36,581 nt of DNA from Actinomycetota bacterium (GTDB taxonomy: Bacteria > Actinomycetota > Actinomycetes > Nanopelagicales > Nanopelagicaceae), in NCBI GenBank assembly GCA_009701305.1, contig WLKK01000004.1:1-36581 (forward strand), in the 5' to 3' direction. Position numbers and translations under genes: made by a program. Below, in pieces: positions 27,090 to 36,200 of this stretch. The notes under the pieces are model-generated. The model saw nothing but the letters and a program-made list of their open reading frames with translations. It ran no database searches and was not told the DNA's origin. Within the stretch, counting starts at the first letter, position 1; every line of letters starts with the position of its first letter.

Positions 27090-28889
27090 TCAATCGCCAA
27101 CTGAAGCTGCAGCAGTGATTTTTTCGCGCTTCTTTAATGTTGCAGCGTCCAGTGGAAAGGCTTCATTCAACTTACCTGTAGGTGCTACTTGATAACTTTT
27201 AAGTGCGTAAGACATAACTTCTTTGAAGACTGGACCACCTAGATACCCACCCCAATGGATTCCCTTTGGATCCTGGATGGTTATGCTCATCACAAAACGT
27301 GGTTTATCTGCAGGTGCAAATCCAATAAATGAGGCCGTGTAACCACTGTAGCAACGACACTTATCATTGAACCTATTGGCAGTTCCAGTTTTTCCAGCAA
27401 CTCTGTATCCTGAAATTTGGGCGCTTGGTGCCGTTCCGCCTTCAGCAACAACACTCTCCATCATCAAACTTAAAGTGGTCGCAACCTCTTTATCAATGAC
27501 TCTAACTCCAGAATTGTTTATCTTAGGTGTGTAATGGCCATTTTGATTACTTGTTCCAGCAACAATATGAGGGGCGGCGCGTACTCCACCATTCGCAATG
27601 GTTGCAAAAACACTGGTCGCTTGAATTGTAGTAAGTGAATAACCTTGTCCAAATGCCACAGTTGGTGCGGTAGACCTTGACCATTTGTTTACTGGACTAA
27701 AAATTCCAGCACTTTCTCCTGGCAATCCCATATTTAACTGTTGTCCAATGCCAAATTTAGTTAGATAAGAATAAAGCGTGTCTTCGCTCATCTTTTCGCC
27801 GATTTGAATAGTTCCGACGTTGCTGGATTTGGCTAAAATCCCAGTAGAGGTTAATTTCCATTTTGGGTGCGGTTCGTGATCATTAAAAATTCGATCTGCT
27901 CTCTTAATTTTATCTGGAATTTGGAAAATGGTCGTAGGTTCAATTAGCTTCTCTTGAAGTGCTGCAGCAAATGTCATTACTTTGCCGGTTGAGCCTGGCT
28001 CATATGAATCTTGAACAGCTGGATTCTGCAGCAAACTTGATTTAGTTAAGTTAAATTTATTTGGATCAAAGGTAGGAGCTGTAGCCAATGCCAAAATCTC
28101 ACCAGTTGCCGGATCCATCACTACCGCTGTGATCGATTGCGCTCGAGTGCTTTTTGCAACGCTTGCTATTGCATTCTCAGTTATCCATTGTAAATCTCTA
28201 TCAATAGTTAACCGGATATTTGTGCCAGCTTTTGCTGGAATGAGAGATTGTCTTGCTGATGGGATCGATGGGCCTTTGCCGCTTGCATAAGTTAAAACTC
28301 CATCAGTTCCCCTTAACAGATTGTTCATTGAGGCCTCTATGCCACCTCCACCCACGCCTTCTGAATTTACAAATCCCAAAGTATTTGCCGAGAGAGTTTT
28401 ACCTGGGTAATCTCGCTTAAATCCGCGTTGGGTAAAAAACCCACCAATGCGTTCCGACATTGGCTTGCCTGAGTTATTAAGAGCAATTACTTCTTTAATC
28501 TTGAGCCATTGTGCCGGAGTAATGTCTTTAGCCACATACACAAATTTTCTGGTACCAGTTAATCTACTTTGGATTGCGCTAGTGGATGCATTGATGATTG
28601 GCGCTACTAACTTGGAAGTCACTTTAGGATCTCCAATTAAATTTTGATCAACTACCAGATCTAACGCATCGATGCTGCGTGCCAAGACATTTCCATTGCG
28701 ATCTGTTATCTCACCCCGTGGAGCCGGTAAATCTACGGTTTGATTTAATTCGCGTGCAGCTTGATTAGCTCGATCCTGTGCATTTACTGCTTGGACAAAA
28801 ACTAATCTGACAAAGAAGGATAAAAAGATAACAAGAACCAGAAGAAATGAGATTCGCAATCTGCCTTGGGCCATACGCAGCGGACTCAT
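27090..28889 (-). CDS. ftsI: FtsI/PBP3, septal peptidoglycan transpeptidase
   Basis: Class B penicillin-binding protein of 599 aa: short cytoplasmic tail, one membrane segment (about 12-34), a pedestal domain with LPAPRGEITDRNGNVLA, and a transpeptidase domain with the serine motif STGK at 300-303, SSN at 355-357 and KTG at 500-502. Just after KTG is a CRC pair (Cys511 and Cys513), apparently common in actinobacterial FtsI, which might form a disulfide. It cross-links septal peptidoglycan with FtsW. The ATG at 28889 overlaps the upstream ftsL-like gene by 4 nt. Confidence 0.96.
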   Translation of the reverse strand: MSPLRMAQGRLRISFLLVLVIFLSFFVRLVFVQAVNAQDRANQAARELNQTVDLPAPRGEITDRNGNVLARSIDALDLVVDQNLIGDPKVTSKLVAPIINASTSAIQSRLTGTRKFVYVAKDITPAQWLKIKEVIALNNSGKPMSERIGGFFTQRGFKRDYPGKTLSANTLGFVNSEGVGGGGIEASMNNLLRGTDGVLTYASGKGPSIPSARQSLIPAKAGTNIRLTIDRDLQWITENAIASVAKSTRAQSITAVVMDPATGEILALATAPTFDPNKFNLTKSSLLQNPAVQDSYEPGSTGKVMTFAAALQEKLIEPTTIFQIPDKIKRADRIFNDHEPHPKWKLTSTGILAKSSNVGTIQIGEKMSEDTLYSYLTKFGIGQQLNMGLPGESAGIFSPVNKWSRSTAPTVAFGQGYSLTTIQATSVFATIANGGVRAAPHIVAGTSNQNGHYTPKINNSGVRVIDKEVATTLSLMMESVVAEGGTAPSAQISGYRVAGKTGTANRFNDKCRCYSGYTASFIGFAPADKPRFVMSITIQDPKGIHWGGYLGGPVFKEVMSYALKSYQVAPTGKLNEAFPLDAATLKKREKITAAASVGD

Positions 28890-29323
28890 TCCTTAGCTCC
28901 TTTATCTTTGATGATTACTTCATTTACTTCTGGTTGATTTAACATTAAGAAATCAGGGTTGCCACTCGGCACCATTCCCAAGAGTCGTGCCTTTTTTGCT
29001 AAGGATTCTGGTGATGAGATGCGCGCTAAATTTTGAGAATTTGCTTCTTCAAGATCAGCTAAATGAATTGCTTCAAACTTAAGTCGGTGCAACTTGATGG
29101 CATCTTGATTAAGAGCCAAATTAAGGCCCATGACACAAACTAATGCGAAAATCATGGCGCCGAAAATTATTGAATTAAACGCTACCTTTGTTACAGATTT
29201 CCCTTCACTTGGTCGCAGTTCGGCAACAAGTCGCAGTACAGGGTCTGGCAATCTCTGGAGACGTGGAAGTGGATTAGGTGAGAGCTTTCGCGCTGGTGAA
29301 CTCTTGAGAGCAGTTATTGCCAT
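28886..29323 (-). CDS. FtsL-like bitopic division protein
   Basis: Protein of 145 aa between rsmH and ftsI, the usual site of ftsL. A basic, Pro-rich cytoplasmic part (about 1-45) precedes one hydrophobic segment (about 48-70), then a helix likely to form a coiled coil (QDAIKLHRLKFEAIHLADLEEAN) and the ending RISSPESLAKKARLLGMVPSGNPDFL, which resembles the C-terminal region of FtsL/DivIC proteins. FtsL bridges FtsQ and the FtsW/FtsI pair. The family is poorly conserved, so the call rests on place and topology. The ATG at 29323 shares one base with the rsmH stop. Confidence 0.8.
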   Translation of the reverse strand: MAITALKSSPARKLSPNPLPRLQRLPDPVLRLVAELRPSEGKSVTKVAFNSIIFGAMIFALVCVMGLNLALNQDAIKLHRLKFEAIHLADLEEANSQNLARISSPESLAKKARLLGMVPSGNPDFLMLNQPEVNEVIIKDKGAKE

Positions 29324-30264
29324 TAGGCAGCCACTCCCCCCACTTTTTCAATTGCGCGTAAACGCACTGAAGTGGCACGCGGATTTTCGGAAATTTCAAC
29401 ATCTGATGCACTTTCGCTTTGCCTTGTTAGTAAGCGATAGTCAGCTGGCGTTGGTTCAATCGGCAACCCATGTGGAACAGATGATGTTGAAACCGCAGTG
29501 AAGGCACGTTTCACAATTCGGTCTTCTAGCGAGTGGTAAGAGAGCACAACCATTCGACCATTTTGATTTAAGATATTTAATGCTGCTGGGATTGCTCTTT
29601 CAAGTATCGAAATCTCATCATTAATAAATATCCGCAATGCTTGGAATGTGCGTTTGGCAGGATGTCCACCAGTTCTGCGAGTTGCAGCAGGGATACTCTC
29701 GCGAATTACTTCAGCCAAGCGACTGGAATTTGTAAATAATTCAACTTCACGTTCTTTAATGATGCGATCTGCAATTCGAGATGCAAATCGTTCTTCGCCA
29801 TACTCACGGAAGATTCGTGCTAACTCTTTGCCACCAAATGTATTTATAACTTCAGCAGCTGTAATTCCATCTGTAGAATCCATCCGCATATCAAGCGGTG
29901 CATTCTGTGCGTAAGAAAATCCTCGCTCTGGCTCATCAAGTTGCATTGATGAGACTCCTAAATCAAAAAGAATTCCATCAACTCCGCTGTATCCAGCAGC
30001 AGCGATAACTTGTGGCATCTGATCATAAATTGCGTGGATTAATGTAATGCGCCCATCAAATTTCGCTAATCGAGTTTTAGCATGATCGATTGCGGTTAGA
30101 TCGCGATCAATTCCAATTAGATGAATATTTGGAAAGTGAGTTAGTAATTCAAATGAATGGCCGCCGGCGCCAAGAGTCGCATCAACAACTAATGCATTAT
30201 TTTTCGTTAGTGCAGGGGAAAGTAGCGCAAGTGATCGCTCAAGTAATACTGGCTGATGTAACAC
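29323..30264 (-). CDS. rsmH: RsmH (MraW), 16S rRNA m4C1402 methyltransferase
   Basis: SAM-dependent methyltransferase of 313 aa that methylates N4 of C1402 in 16S rRNA. Family marks: MLHQPVLLERSLALL at the start, the SAM loop VDATLGAGGHS (27-37), GIDRDLTAIDHAK, GILFDLGVSSMQLDEPERGFSY, RRTGGHPAKRTFQALRIFIN and VLSYHSLEDRIVKRAF. The start is GTG at 30264 with GGGGGAG about 6 nt upstream. A 147-nt leader with a large hairpin separates it from mraZ, the usual first gene of the cluster. Confidence 0.97.
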   Translation of the reverse strand: MLHQPVLLERSLALLSPALTKNNALVVDATLGAGGHSFELLTHFPNIHLIGIDRDLTAIDHAKTRLAKFDGRITLIHAIYDQMPQVIAAAGYSGVDGILFDLGVSSMQLDEPERGFSYAQNAPLDMRMDSTDGITAAEVINTFGGKELARIFREYGEERFASRIADRIIKEREVELFTNSSRLAEVIRESIPAATRRTGGHPAKRTFQALRIFINDEISILERAIPAALNILNQNGRMVVLSYHSLEDRIVKRAFTAVSTSSVPHGLPIEPTPADYRLLTRQSESASDVEISENPRATSVRLRAIEKVGGVAA

Positions 30265-30309
30265 TGCACTCCCCCTTTCTTTCTGGCCTTCTAAAACTCC
30301 CTTGATTCG

Positions 30310-30415
30310 CTAGCTCGAAACTTCGGACACCGCCGCCGGACGGATTGATCGGCGCCGGGGAAGGGGCGTCGATGCGCTATAGCTAGCCGCGGCAGTGACC
30401 GAAATTTCGAGTTAG
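30310..30415 (-). ncRNA. Long hairpin leader upstream of rsmH, probably the mraW RNA motif
   Basis: The minus-strand RNA between mraZ and rsmH folds by eye into one long stem: 30389-30415 pairs with 30310-30336 over 27 positions. These comprise a 13-bp helix (arms CTCGAAATTTCGG and CCGAAGTTTCGAG, one G-U), a 9-bp helix (CACTGCCGC with GCGGCGGTG, one G-U), a T/T and an A/C mismatch, and 3 bp (CTA/TAG) at the base. The closed part holds a further hairpin (30348-30373) with CGCC/GGCG and ATCG/CGAT arms. The stretch is much richer in G+C than its surroundings. A conserved structure named the mraW motif is known upstream of mraW/rsmH in Actinobacteria. The base of the stem contains the mraZ stop codon. 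No U-run follows, so it does not look like a plain terminator. Confidence 0.7.
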
Positions 30416-30843
30416 AAAAATCCTGGGAATACCTCCTCAGATACATCTGCAAAGCCCTTTTCGCGATCTGCGAGGTAGGACTCCCAAGCGGTTGCATCCC
30501 AAATCTCAACGCGAGTGTTTGCGCCAATAACGACGCACTCTTTGTTGAGGTCGGCGTAGGTACGAAGAGACGGGGGAATCGTCACTCGACCTTGCTTATC
30601 TGGAATCTCGTCATGTGCTCCGGCAAACATCACACGCATGTAATCGCGGGCAGATTTAGCGGTAACTGGGGCCTGGCCCATTGCTTCGGTAAGTGCTGCA
30701 AACTCTTTTGCGGGCCATACATAAAGGCACCGTTCTTGACCTTTGGTAATTACTAAACCGGCAGCTAATTCATCTCTGAAGCGGGCCGGAAGGATTACTC
30801 GTCCTTTTTCATCGAGGCGGGGTTGGTAGGTGCCTAGAAACAC
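30412..30843 (-). CDS. mraZ: MraZ, AbrB-type regulator of the dcw cluster
   Basis: Protein of 143 aa with two SpoVT/AbrB-like DNA-binding repeats: [25 protein letters not shown] at 2-26 and [26 protein letters not shown] at about 74-99. MraZ forms ring-shaped oligomers and controls its own operon by binding short direct repeats at its promoter. The start is GTG at 30843, with GGGGAGAG 4 nt upstream. It is the first gene of the division cluster and is followed by the structured rsmH leader. GTGGRG repeats overlapping its promoter support autoregulation. Confidence 0.96.
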   Translation of the reverse strand: MFLGTYQPRLDEKGRVILPARFRDELAAGLVITKGQERCLYVWPAKEFAALTEAMGQAPVTAKSARDYMRVMFAGAHDEIPDKQGRVTIPPSLRTYADLNKECVVIGANTRVEIWDATAWESYLADREKGFADVSEEVFPGFF

Positions 30844-30929
30844 TGAACTCTCCCCTTCCCCACTTTTAAAAAGGTTTAGAACTTTTAATCCACATCAACA
30901 GCGATTGAGCACAACTTGTAGCGTTAATC

Positions 30930-31005
30930 CCCCACTTTACTCCACTTATCTCCACTGTCAACCACCTTCCCCCATTGAACTCCCCTTTTCCCCCCACCCA
31001 TCCAG
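30930..31005 (-). promoter_or_regulatory. MraZ operator: 10-bp-spaced GTGGRG repeat array
   Basis: On the minus strand three units lie exactly 10 bp apart: GTGGAG (30955-30950), GTGGAG (30945-30940) and GTGGGG (30935-30930). In the same 10-bp register further upstream are GTGGTT (30965), ATGGGG (30975), GGGGAG (30985), GGGGGG (30995) and CTGGAT (31005), all with GG at positions 3-4. MraZ is known to bind short repeats in about 10-bp steps ahead of its gene. The three downstream units are convincing; the five upstream ones are weaker because the region is G-rich. Confidence 0.75.
30934..30961 (-). promoter_or_regulatory. Main promoter of mraZ and the division cluster
   Basis: TTGACA (30961-30956), a 16-nt spacer and TAAAGT (30939-30934) form the best sigma-70-like promoter I noticed in the window. 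It would start transcription near 30927, leaving a leader of about 84 nt before the mraZ GTG. Two GTGGAG units fill the spacer and the third overlaps the -10, so bound MraZ would block RNA polymerase. Confidence 0.7.
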
Positions 31006-31018
31006 CAGGCCACCAACA

Positions 31019-31039
31019 AGCCCCTGCACCAGAGGGGTT
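31019..31039. other. Small inverted repeat in the mraZ / flavin reductase intergenic region
   Basis: CCCCT (31021-31025) and AGGGG (31033-31037) form 5-bp arms around a 7-nt loop, extended by one G-U and one A-T pair. It lies upstream of both divergent genes, so a terminator role for them is unlikely. It may be an operator for the flavin reductase gene or a chance structure. Confidence 0.25.
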
Positions 31040-31066
31040 GAGTTAGTGCCCGAACCGCCTTGCCTC

Positions 31067-31072
31067 TACCGT
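31067..31072 (+). promoter_or_regulatory. Leaderless promoter -10 of the flavin reductase gene
   Basis: TACCGT is followed by six bases and the ATG at 31079, the spacing of leaderless actinobacterial genes. No Shine-Dalgarno sequence is present and no clear -35 is seen at 17-18 nt. Confidence 0.5.
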
Positions 31073-31078
31073 TAGGAC

Positions 31079-31567
31079 ATGGCCAAAAATCTAGATCCGA
31101 AGAGTTTCCGTGCGCTTATGAGTGGCTGGATAACCGGGATTGCATTGGTGACCACGAAAGATGAAACAACTGGGCGAAATATCGGAATTGTTTGCAACTC
31201 GCTAACTTCGGTTTCGCTAGATCCACTTTTAATTTCTTGGTGCGTCGACAAAAAAACTAAATCATTTCCAGATTGGGAAAATGCAAAACAATGGAATGTG
31301 CATATTTTGGCCGCGGGACAAGAGGATTTAGTAAAGCGATTTACTGCTCCAGTTGCAGACCGTTTTGCCGGTCTTGATATTTCTTACACAGATTCTGGAA
31401 TACCTATTTTGCCAAATGTCGAGACTTATTTTACTTGCAATACTTTTGCCAAGCATGTAGCTGGTGATCACGTAATTTTAATAGGTGAAGTTATTGATTA
31501 TCAAGATTCTATTGCTCAGCCATTGACATTTTTCCGCGGTAAATTCTTACCCGGCCCACATGCTTAA
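31079..31567 (+). CDS. Flavin reductase domain protein (HpaC-like)
   Basis: Protein of 162 aa with the split-barrel FMN-binding fold of the flavin reductase family. Visible blocks are SFRALMSGWITGIALVTTKD, GIVCNSLTSVSLDPLLISWCVDKKTKS (FMN phosphate region), NVHILAAGQEDLVKRF, DHVILIGEV and the end PLTFFRGKF. Such proteins reduce FMN or FAD with NAD(P)H for a partner monooxygenase, or act on their own. No partner monooxygenase is nearby, so the substrate is unknown. It is transcribed away from mraZ and ends 10 nt before the convergent DUF3040 gene. The predicted mRNA is leaderless. Confidence 0.85.
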   Translation: MAKNLDPKSFRALMSGWITGIALVTTKDETTGRNIGIVCNSLTSVSLDPLLISWCVDKKTKSFPDWENAKQWNVHILAAGQEDLVKRFTAPVADRFAGLDISYTDSGIPILPNVETYFTCNTFAKHVAGDHVILIGEVIDYQDSIAQPLTFFRGKFLPGPHA

Positions 31568-31577
31568 TTAATCTGAG

Positions 31578-31946
31578 CTAATAACCTGAATTATTATCGC
31601 CGAATTGCCGCTTTTCCCACCGTTGCTCAAGTTTGGACATCAAGGATGATTTACTTCCTTTGATTTTTCTGCCGTTTTTCATTGACGGCTGGCGAAAGCT
31701 TGTTATTAAGCGATAAATTCCCAATAACGCAATCACAAAACCAAGTACTCCTACTGGAATTGTTTGCGAAATCAATCCGCCAAACAATGTTACAAAACCA
31801 ATTAGTAGCAATGAGATACTCAACAAGGTTGAACGTGGCGTGCGAGTGCGCGCTCCAGTTAAAGTTGAAACTAAACGAGGATCATCTTTGGATAACTGCT
31901 CCTCCATTTGCGCAAGGAGCCGCTCTTCATGCTCCGATAGTGGCAT
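31578..31946 (-). CDS. DUF3040 membrane protein
   Basis: Protein of 122 aa. The N-terminus MPLSEHEERLLAQMEEQLSKDDPRLVSTL is the hallmark of DUF3040, a family found almost only in Actinobacteria, followed by two hydrophobic segments (about 40-60 and 63-80) and a basic tail. The function is unknown; members often lie near mraZ and dinB, as here. ATG at 31946 is preceded by GGGGG about 8 nt upstream. A 54-nt gap separates it from dinB, without an obvious promoter or terminator. Confidence 0.88.
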   Translation of the reverse strand: MPLSEHEERLLAQMEEQLSKDDPRLVSTLTGARTRTPRSTLLSISLLLIGFVTLFGGLISQTIPVGVLGFVIALLGIYRLITSFRQPSMKNGRKIKGSKSSLMSKLEQRWEKRQFGDNNSGY

Positions 31947-32000
31947 CTCACGCCCCCTTTCACTTAACTAACTAGTTCAACTACCCAAAAGCATAGTAGG

Positions 32001-33206
32001 TCAACCTGAGCCTGGCAGATCTGGGGGTCTTAGGAGTCTGGCCGGAGCTACCGCTTCGCCCCCGAAACGATCTCGAGCAGCATCAATAGCCACCTCAACT
32101 TCACTCCACCCCTTATCTCGAGCCCCTAATTCAGGCTGAGCAGCTAACGGCTGGCCCTTCAAAGCCAGTAACCCTTCCAGGCGGATTCCGACTAATCGCA
32201 CTCTCGCCCGCTCCAGATTTAGCGCAACATAGAGAGCTTTTGCTTGGCTATAAATTTCTTGCGTCGAACTGATTGGCAAAGGCAGGGTCTTACTTCGCGT
32301 GATTGTGGTGAAATCCCCAAAACGTACCTTTATAGAAATGGTTCGCGCCATAAATTGCTCGTCGCGCAATCTTCTGGTTGCTCGGTCTGTAACGCGCAAC
32401 AACTCTCCTAAAATCTCTTCCTGATTATCAAGATCACTAGAAAATGTTTCTTCTGCGCCAATACTTTTCTCAGGTTCGTTTAAAACGATAGATCGATAAT
32501 CTCGTGCCCACGCTAATTCATAAATAGTTGCACCTGCGCTTTCGCCAACAGCTCTTATTAAAGTAGCGCGTGAAGTATTTGCTATATCGCCAATAGTTTT
32601 TAATCCCAACTTGCTCAAGATCTCTCCAGTTTTCTCGCCCACTCCCCATAATTCATTAATTGGTAATGGGTGCAAAAAAGTTAGTGTTCGATCAGGTGGG
32701 ATCTCGAGCAATCCATTTGGCTTGCATCTACTTGAAGCTAATTTTGCAATTAACTTAGTGCTAGCAATCCCAACCGAGCAGGTAATGCCTTCTTGGCTTT
32801 CTACTTTTTGGCGAATAGCCGATCCAATCTCACGTGGTGTTCCAAGTAAACGTTTAGCGCCAGCAACATCTAGAAATGCTTCATCTACCGATATTGGTTC
32901 CACTAAGGGTGTGAAGTTTCGAAAAATCTCCATAACTTTTTCAGATACCTCGCTGTATCTGCGCATATCTGGCTCAACAAAAACTGCATGAGGCGCTAAT
33001 CGCCGTGCTTGCCCGATTGGCATCGCCGCTCTGATCCCAAATTTGCGGGCTGCATAATTTGCTGAAGTGACAACGGATCGTGGTCCAGTTCCCACAACTA
33101 CAACTTTCCCACGCAACTCTGGGTTATCTCGCTCAGCAACAGATGCAAAAAATGCATCCATATCAATATGCAAAATTGTCGCCTGTTCGGCTTCTATCTC
33201 TTCCAT
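32001..33206 (-). CDS. dinB: DNA polymerase IV (DinB)
   Basis: Y-family translesion polymerase of 401 aa. The catalytic acidic residues are present: ILHIDMDAFFASVAER near residue 15 and SVDEAFLDV with Asp108 and Glu109. A helix-hairpin-helix region (LPINELWGVGEKTGEILSKLGLKTIGDIANTS) and a little-finger domain (IGAEETFSSDLDN, then ISIKVRFGDFTTITRSKTL) follow. Intact acidic residues separate it from ImuB, the inactive relative that works with DnaE2 in mycobacteria. No clear clamp-binding QxxLF is seen at the C-terminus. It begins one base after the dnaE2 stop, so the two are co-transcribed. Confidence 0.95.
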   Translation of the reverse strand: MEEIEAEQATILHIDMDAFFASVAERDNPELRGKVVVVGTGPRSVVTSANYAARKFGIRAAMPIGQARRLAPHAVFVEPDMRRYSEVSEKVMEIFRNFTPLVEPISVDEAFLDVAGAKRLLGTPREIGSAIRQKVESQEGITCSVGIASTKLIAKLASSRCKPNGLLEIPPDRTLTFLHPLPINELWGVGEKTGEILSKLGLKTIGDIANTSRATLIRAVGESAGATIYELAWARDYRSIVLNEPEKSIGAEETFSSDLDNQEEILGELLRVTDRATRRLRDEQFMARTISIKVRFGDFTTITRSKTLPLPISSTQEIYSQAKALYVALNLERARVRLVGIRLEGLLALKGQPLAAQPELGARDKGWSEVEVAIDAARDRFGGEAVAPARLLRPPDLPGSG

Positions 33207-33207
33207 A

Positions 33208-36200
33208 TCAGTGATGAACTGGCTCCTTTCGCATACTTGCTTGATTAATCAGAATACTCAAGTAAGAGCGAACTACTTCGACATCTTGCCCGCTATTTCT
33301 CCAGATTTCATAAACCTCGTCTAAATCCCAAGCGCAATGCGCTCTGACTGAAACCCCACGCGCTCCGGTTCTGCGTAGAAAACCATAGACCAGCAGCAGA
33401 TCAGAGTTATAAAGAGTGCGCGCTGAGTGAATCTGCGTGCTTTCAAAAAAAGTTGAGTCGCTGCAACCACTTCCATCATCCAAACTCAAAAAAATCGTAC
33501 GTTTGCCAGAACGAACCGGTGGCGATTGCACTGCAACTTTAACTCCAGCCAAAAAGATTCCAGTATTGGTACGAAAATTAAGAAAATCTTTAACTCTTAT
33601 AGCCCCTATTTGATTTAGAAGTTTTGCGTAAAAAGAAAGTAAGTGGCCACTTACATCAAGTCCCAAAATCTCTACTTCGCTTTTTACCTCTTCTGCTAAT
33701 GTCATTTTAGGAAGCCCACTCGGCGTCAATGTTGGGGCATCAAAGAAAAGTGAACTTTGTGAACTCCCGATCTGTTTTCCTTTATTCCATTTTTGGATAT
33801 CTGAGTAATGAAGTAAGAGATCTCTTCTAGTTAACTCACTCTCTTTATTTATTTTATATAAATAGTCAAAAGCTCCTAAGTGAATAAGACTTTCTGTCGT
33901 CTTAGTGCTCGCTCTTGCCCTAAGGTGGAAATCAGATATATCTAAGTAGGGCTGTCCTTCAACAATACTTTCAACTTCAGTAGAAGTAATTCCATATAAA
34001 TCAGAAAATGCTAGTTGTATTCCATATTTAGATAAATATTTCACAACCCGGTACTGCTCTTTAGATTTATTTACATCAACATTGAGAAGTTCGACTCCAA
34101 GTTGACGGGCTTCATCTAGTAGTAAACGTTTTGGATACATTCCTGGATCATGAGTCAAGATCCCAGCAATGAAAGCAGCTGGGTGATGAGTTTTCAACCA
34201 TGCTGATTGATAAGTAGGAAGTGCGAAAGCGGCAGCATGGGCTTTGCAAAAGCCAAACGAGGCAAATGCTTGCAGCACCTCCCATACTTCAGCAGCTACT
34301 TGCAATGAATACCCGCGCTCAATAGCAATTGGAATAAACCACTCCTTGAATCTTTCCTGTTGATCAAAATTGCTAAGAGCACGACGATATTCATCTGCCT
34401 GAGCAAGGCTGACCCCAGTCATTTTTGAAATAATCCGAATTACCTGTTCTTGAAATACCACAACCCCTTGAGTTTCAATCAAGATTTCATGCAAGGAAGG
34501 GTCGATTAAACGTGGCTTTGAAAAACCCTGCTTAGCATTTAGAAATGGAGTGATCATGTCGCTTTTAATCGGGCCAGGACGAAACAATGAGATATCAATA
34601 ATTAGATCGTTGAATGTTTCTGGGCCGAATTTTCCAATTAGTTCGCGTTGGCCTGGACTCTCAATCTGAAAAATTCCCAGAGTGCGAGTTGTGCGTATCA
34701 ATTCAAAAGTTTTGGCATCATCAAGTTCGATCTCATCAAGATCAATATTTTTATCATCTACTCGCTTTATTTCGCCCAACGAGTAAGAGATCGCAGATTG
34801 CATTCGAACACCTAAAATATCTAACTTAAGCAAGCCGACAGCTTCAACGTCATCTTTGTCCCATTGCAACATTGGATACCCAGATCCGCTTAATTGCGCT
34901 GGTGCGCGCTCTAACAATTTGCTATCTCCCAGAATTACAGCGCATGGATGCATGGAAATATTTCGGGGTAATCCATCCAAGCGTTGTGCCAGACCAAGAG
35001 CCATGGCTATTTCATTAGAAGTTATTTGAATATGACGAAGTTCAGGTAAATCTTTTATCGCTGCGGTTATATTGCGTGCCCGAATATGTGGCATTGCTTT
35101 TGCTAAAGCATCTACTTCTACCGCCGGCAACCCCATCGCCGCACCAACATCACGAATTGCATGTCTTGCTCGATAAGTTTCAAACATACCAACAGTGGTT
35201 GCTCGAGTTACTCCATCTTTATTATATTTTGTAAATACATCTTCATATATCTCTAACCTGCGTGCTGATTCCACATCTATATCGATATCTGGAAGAGCTG
35301 AACGAAGTGGTGAGCAAAATCTTTCCATAAGCAACCCATGTTTTAATGGTTCAACGGTAGAGATGCCAAGCAAATAGCAGATTAAAGATCCCGCACCACT
35401 CCCACGCGCAGCTACTCTGATTCCTTTACTCCGTGCTGCTTCGACTATGTCAGCCACTGCTAAAAAATATGGTTCATACCCAAGTGTTTTTACTGTCTCT
35501 AATTCATCACCTAATCGTGAAATCGCTTTTTGTAAATCATTATCTCCATAGCGGATATTTATTCGCCCATCACATCTATCACGTAACTGTTTTTGCATCT
35601 CTTCTACTGAATTTGCATTAACTGTTTGGGCTTCAGGTAAGTGAATTCCGCCTAAGCCAATATCGTTACTTGGCGATAAATACGCTCGTTGTGCCCATTC
35701 ATAACTGACTTGCAATAACTTCTTACTGTCGTACTCCCCCGCTGCTTTAGAAATCTCATCTGCCACATACTGCATCTCTAACTGGCTTTTTAAATAGCCT
35801 TCGCTAGTTTTGCGTTCAACAGTTTGCAAGCTCAATGGCATTAATTTTCTTGCGGCATCTAAAACATCAACTACCGGACCATCTTCACGATCAAGCATTC
35901 GCACTGAATTACTTAGTACTGCAGGCACTCTCATCTGATTTGCAAATATTAATGACCGCGCAGCGTGCGCAGTTGTAAGTTCTCCTTCTCCGGGAGCTAG
36001 ATGAGACACAACTTCAATAGCAATTGATCCGGGTTGTGCTATTTCACGCCATTTATTTAGTGCATCTTTTGCTTGATCAATGCGACGTAAGGCTAAAGCT
36101 CTTCCAACATCTGAATTTGGGCCAAGCAATAACAAAACACCTTCGCTATGTTTTGCAAAATTCTCGTGAGTTAAAAGTTGTTCTTCTACCCCAGAAACTA

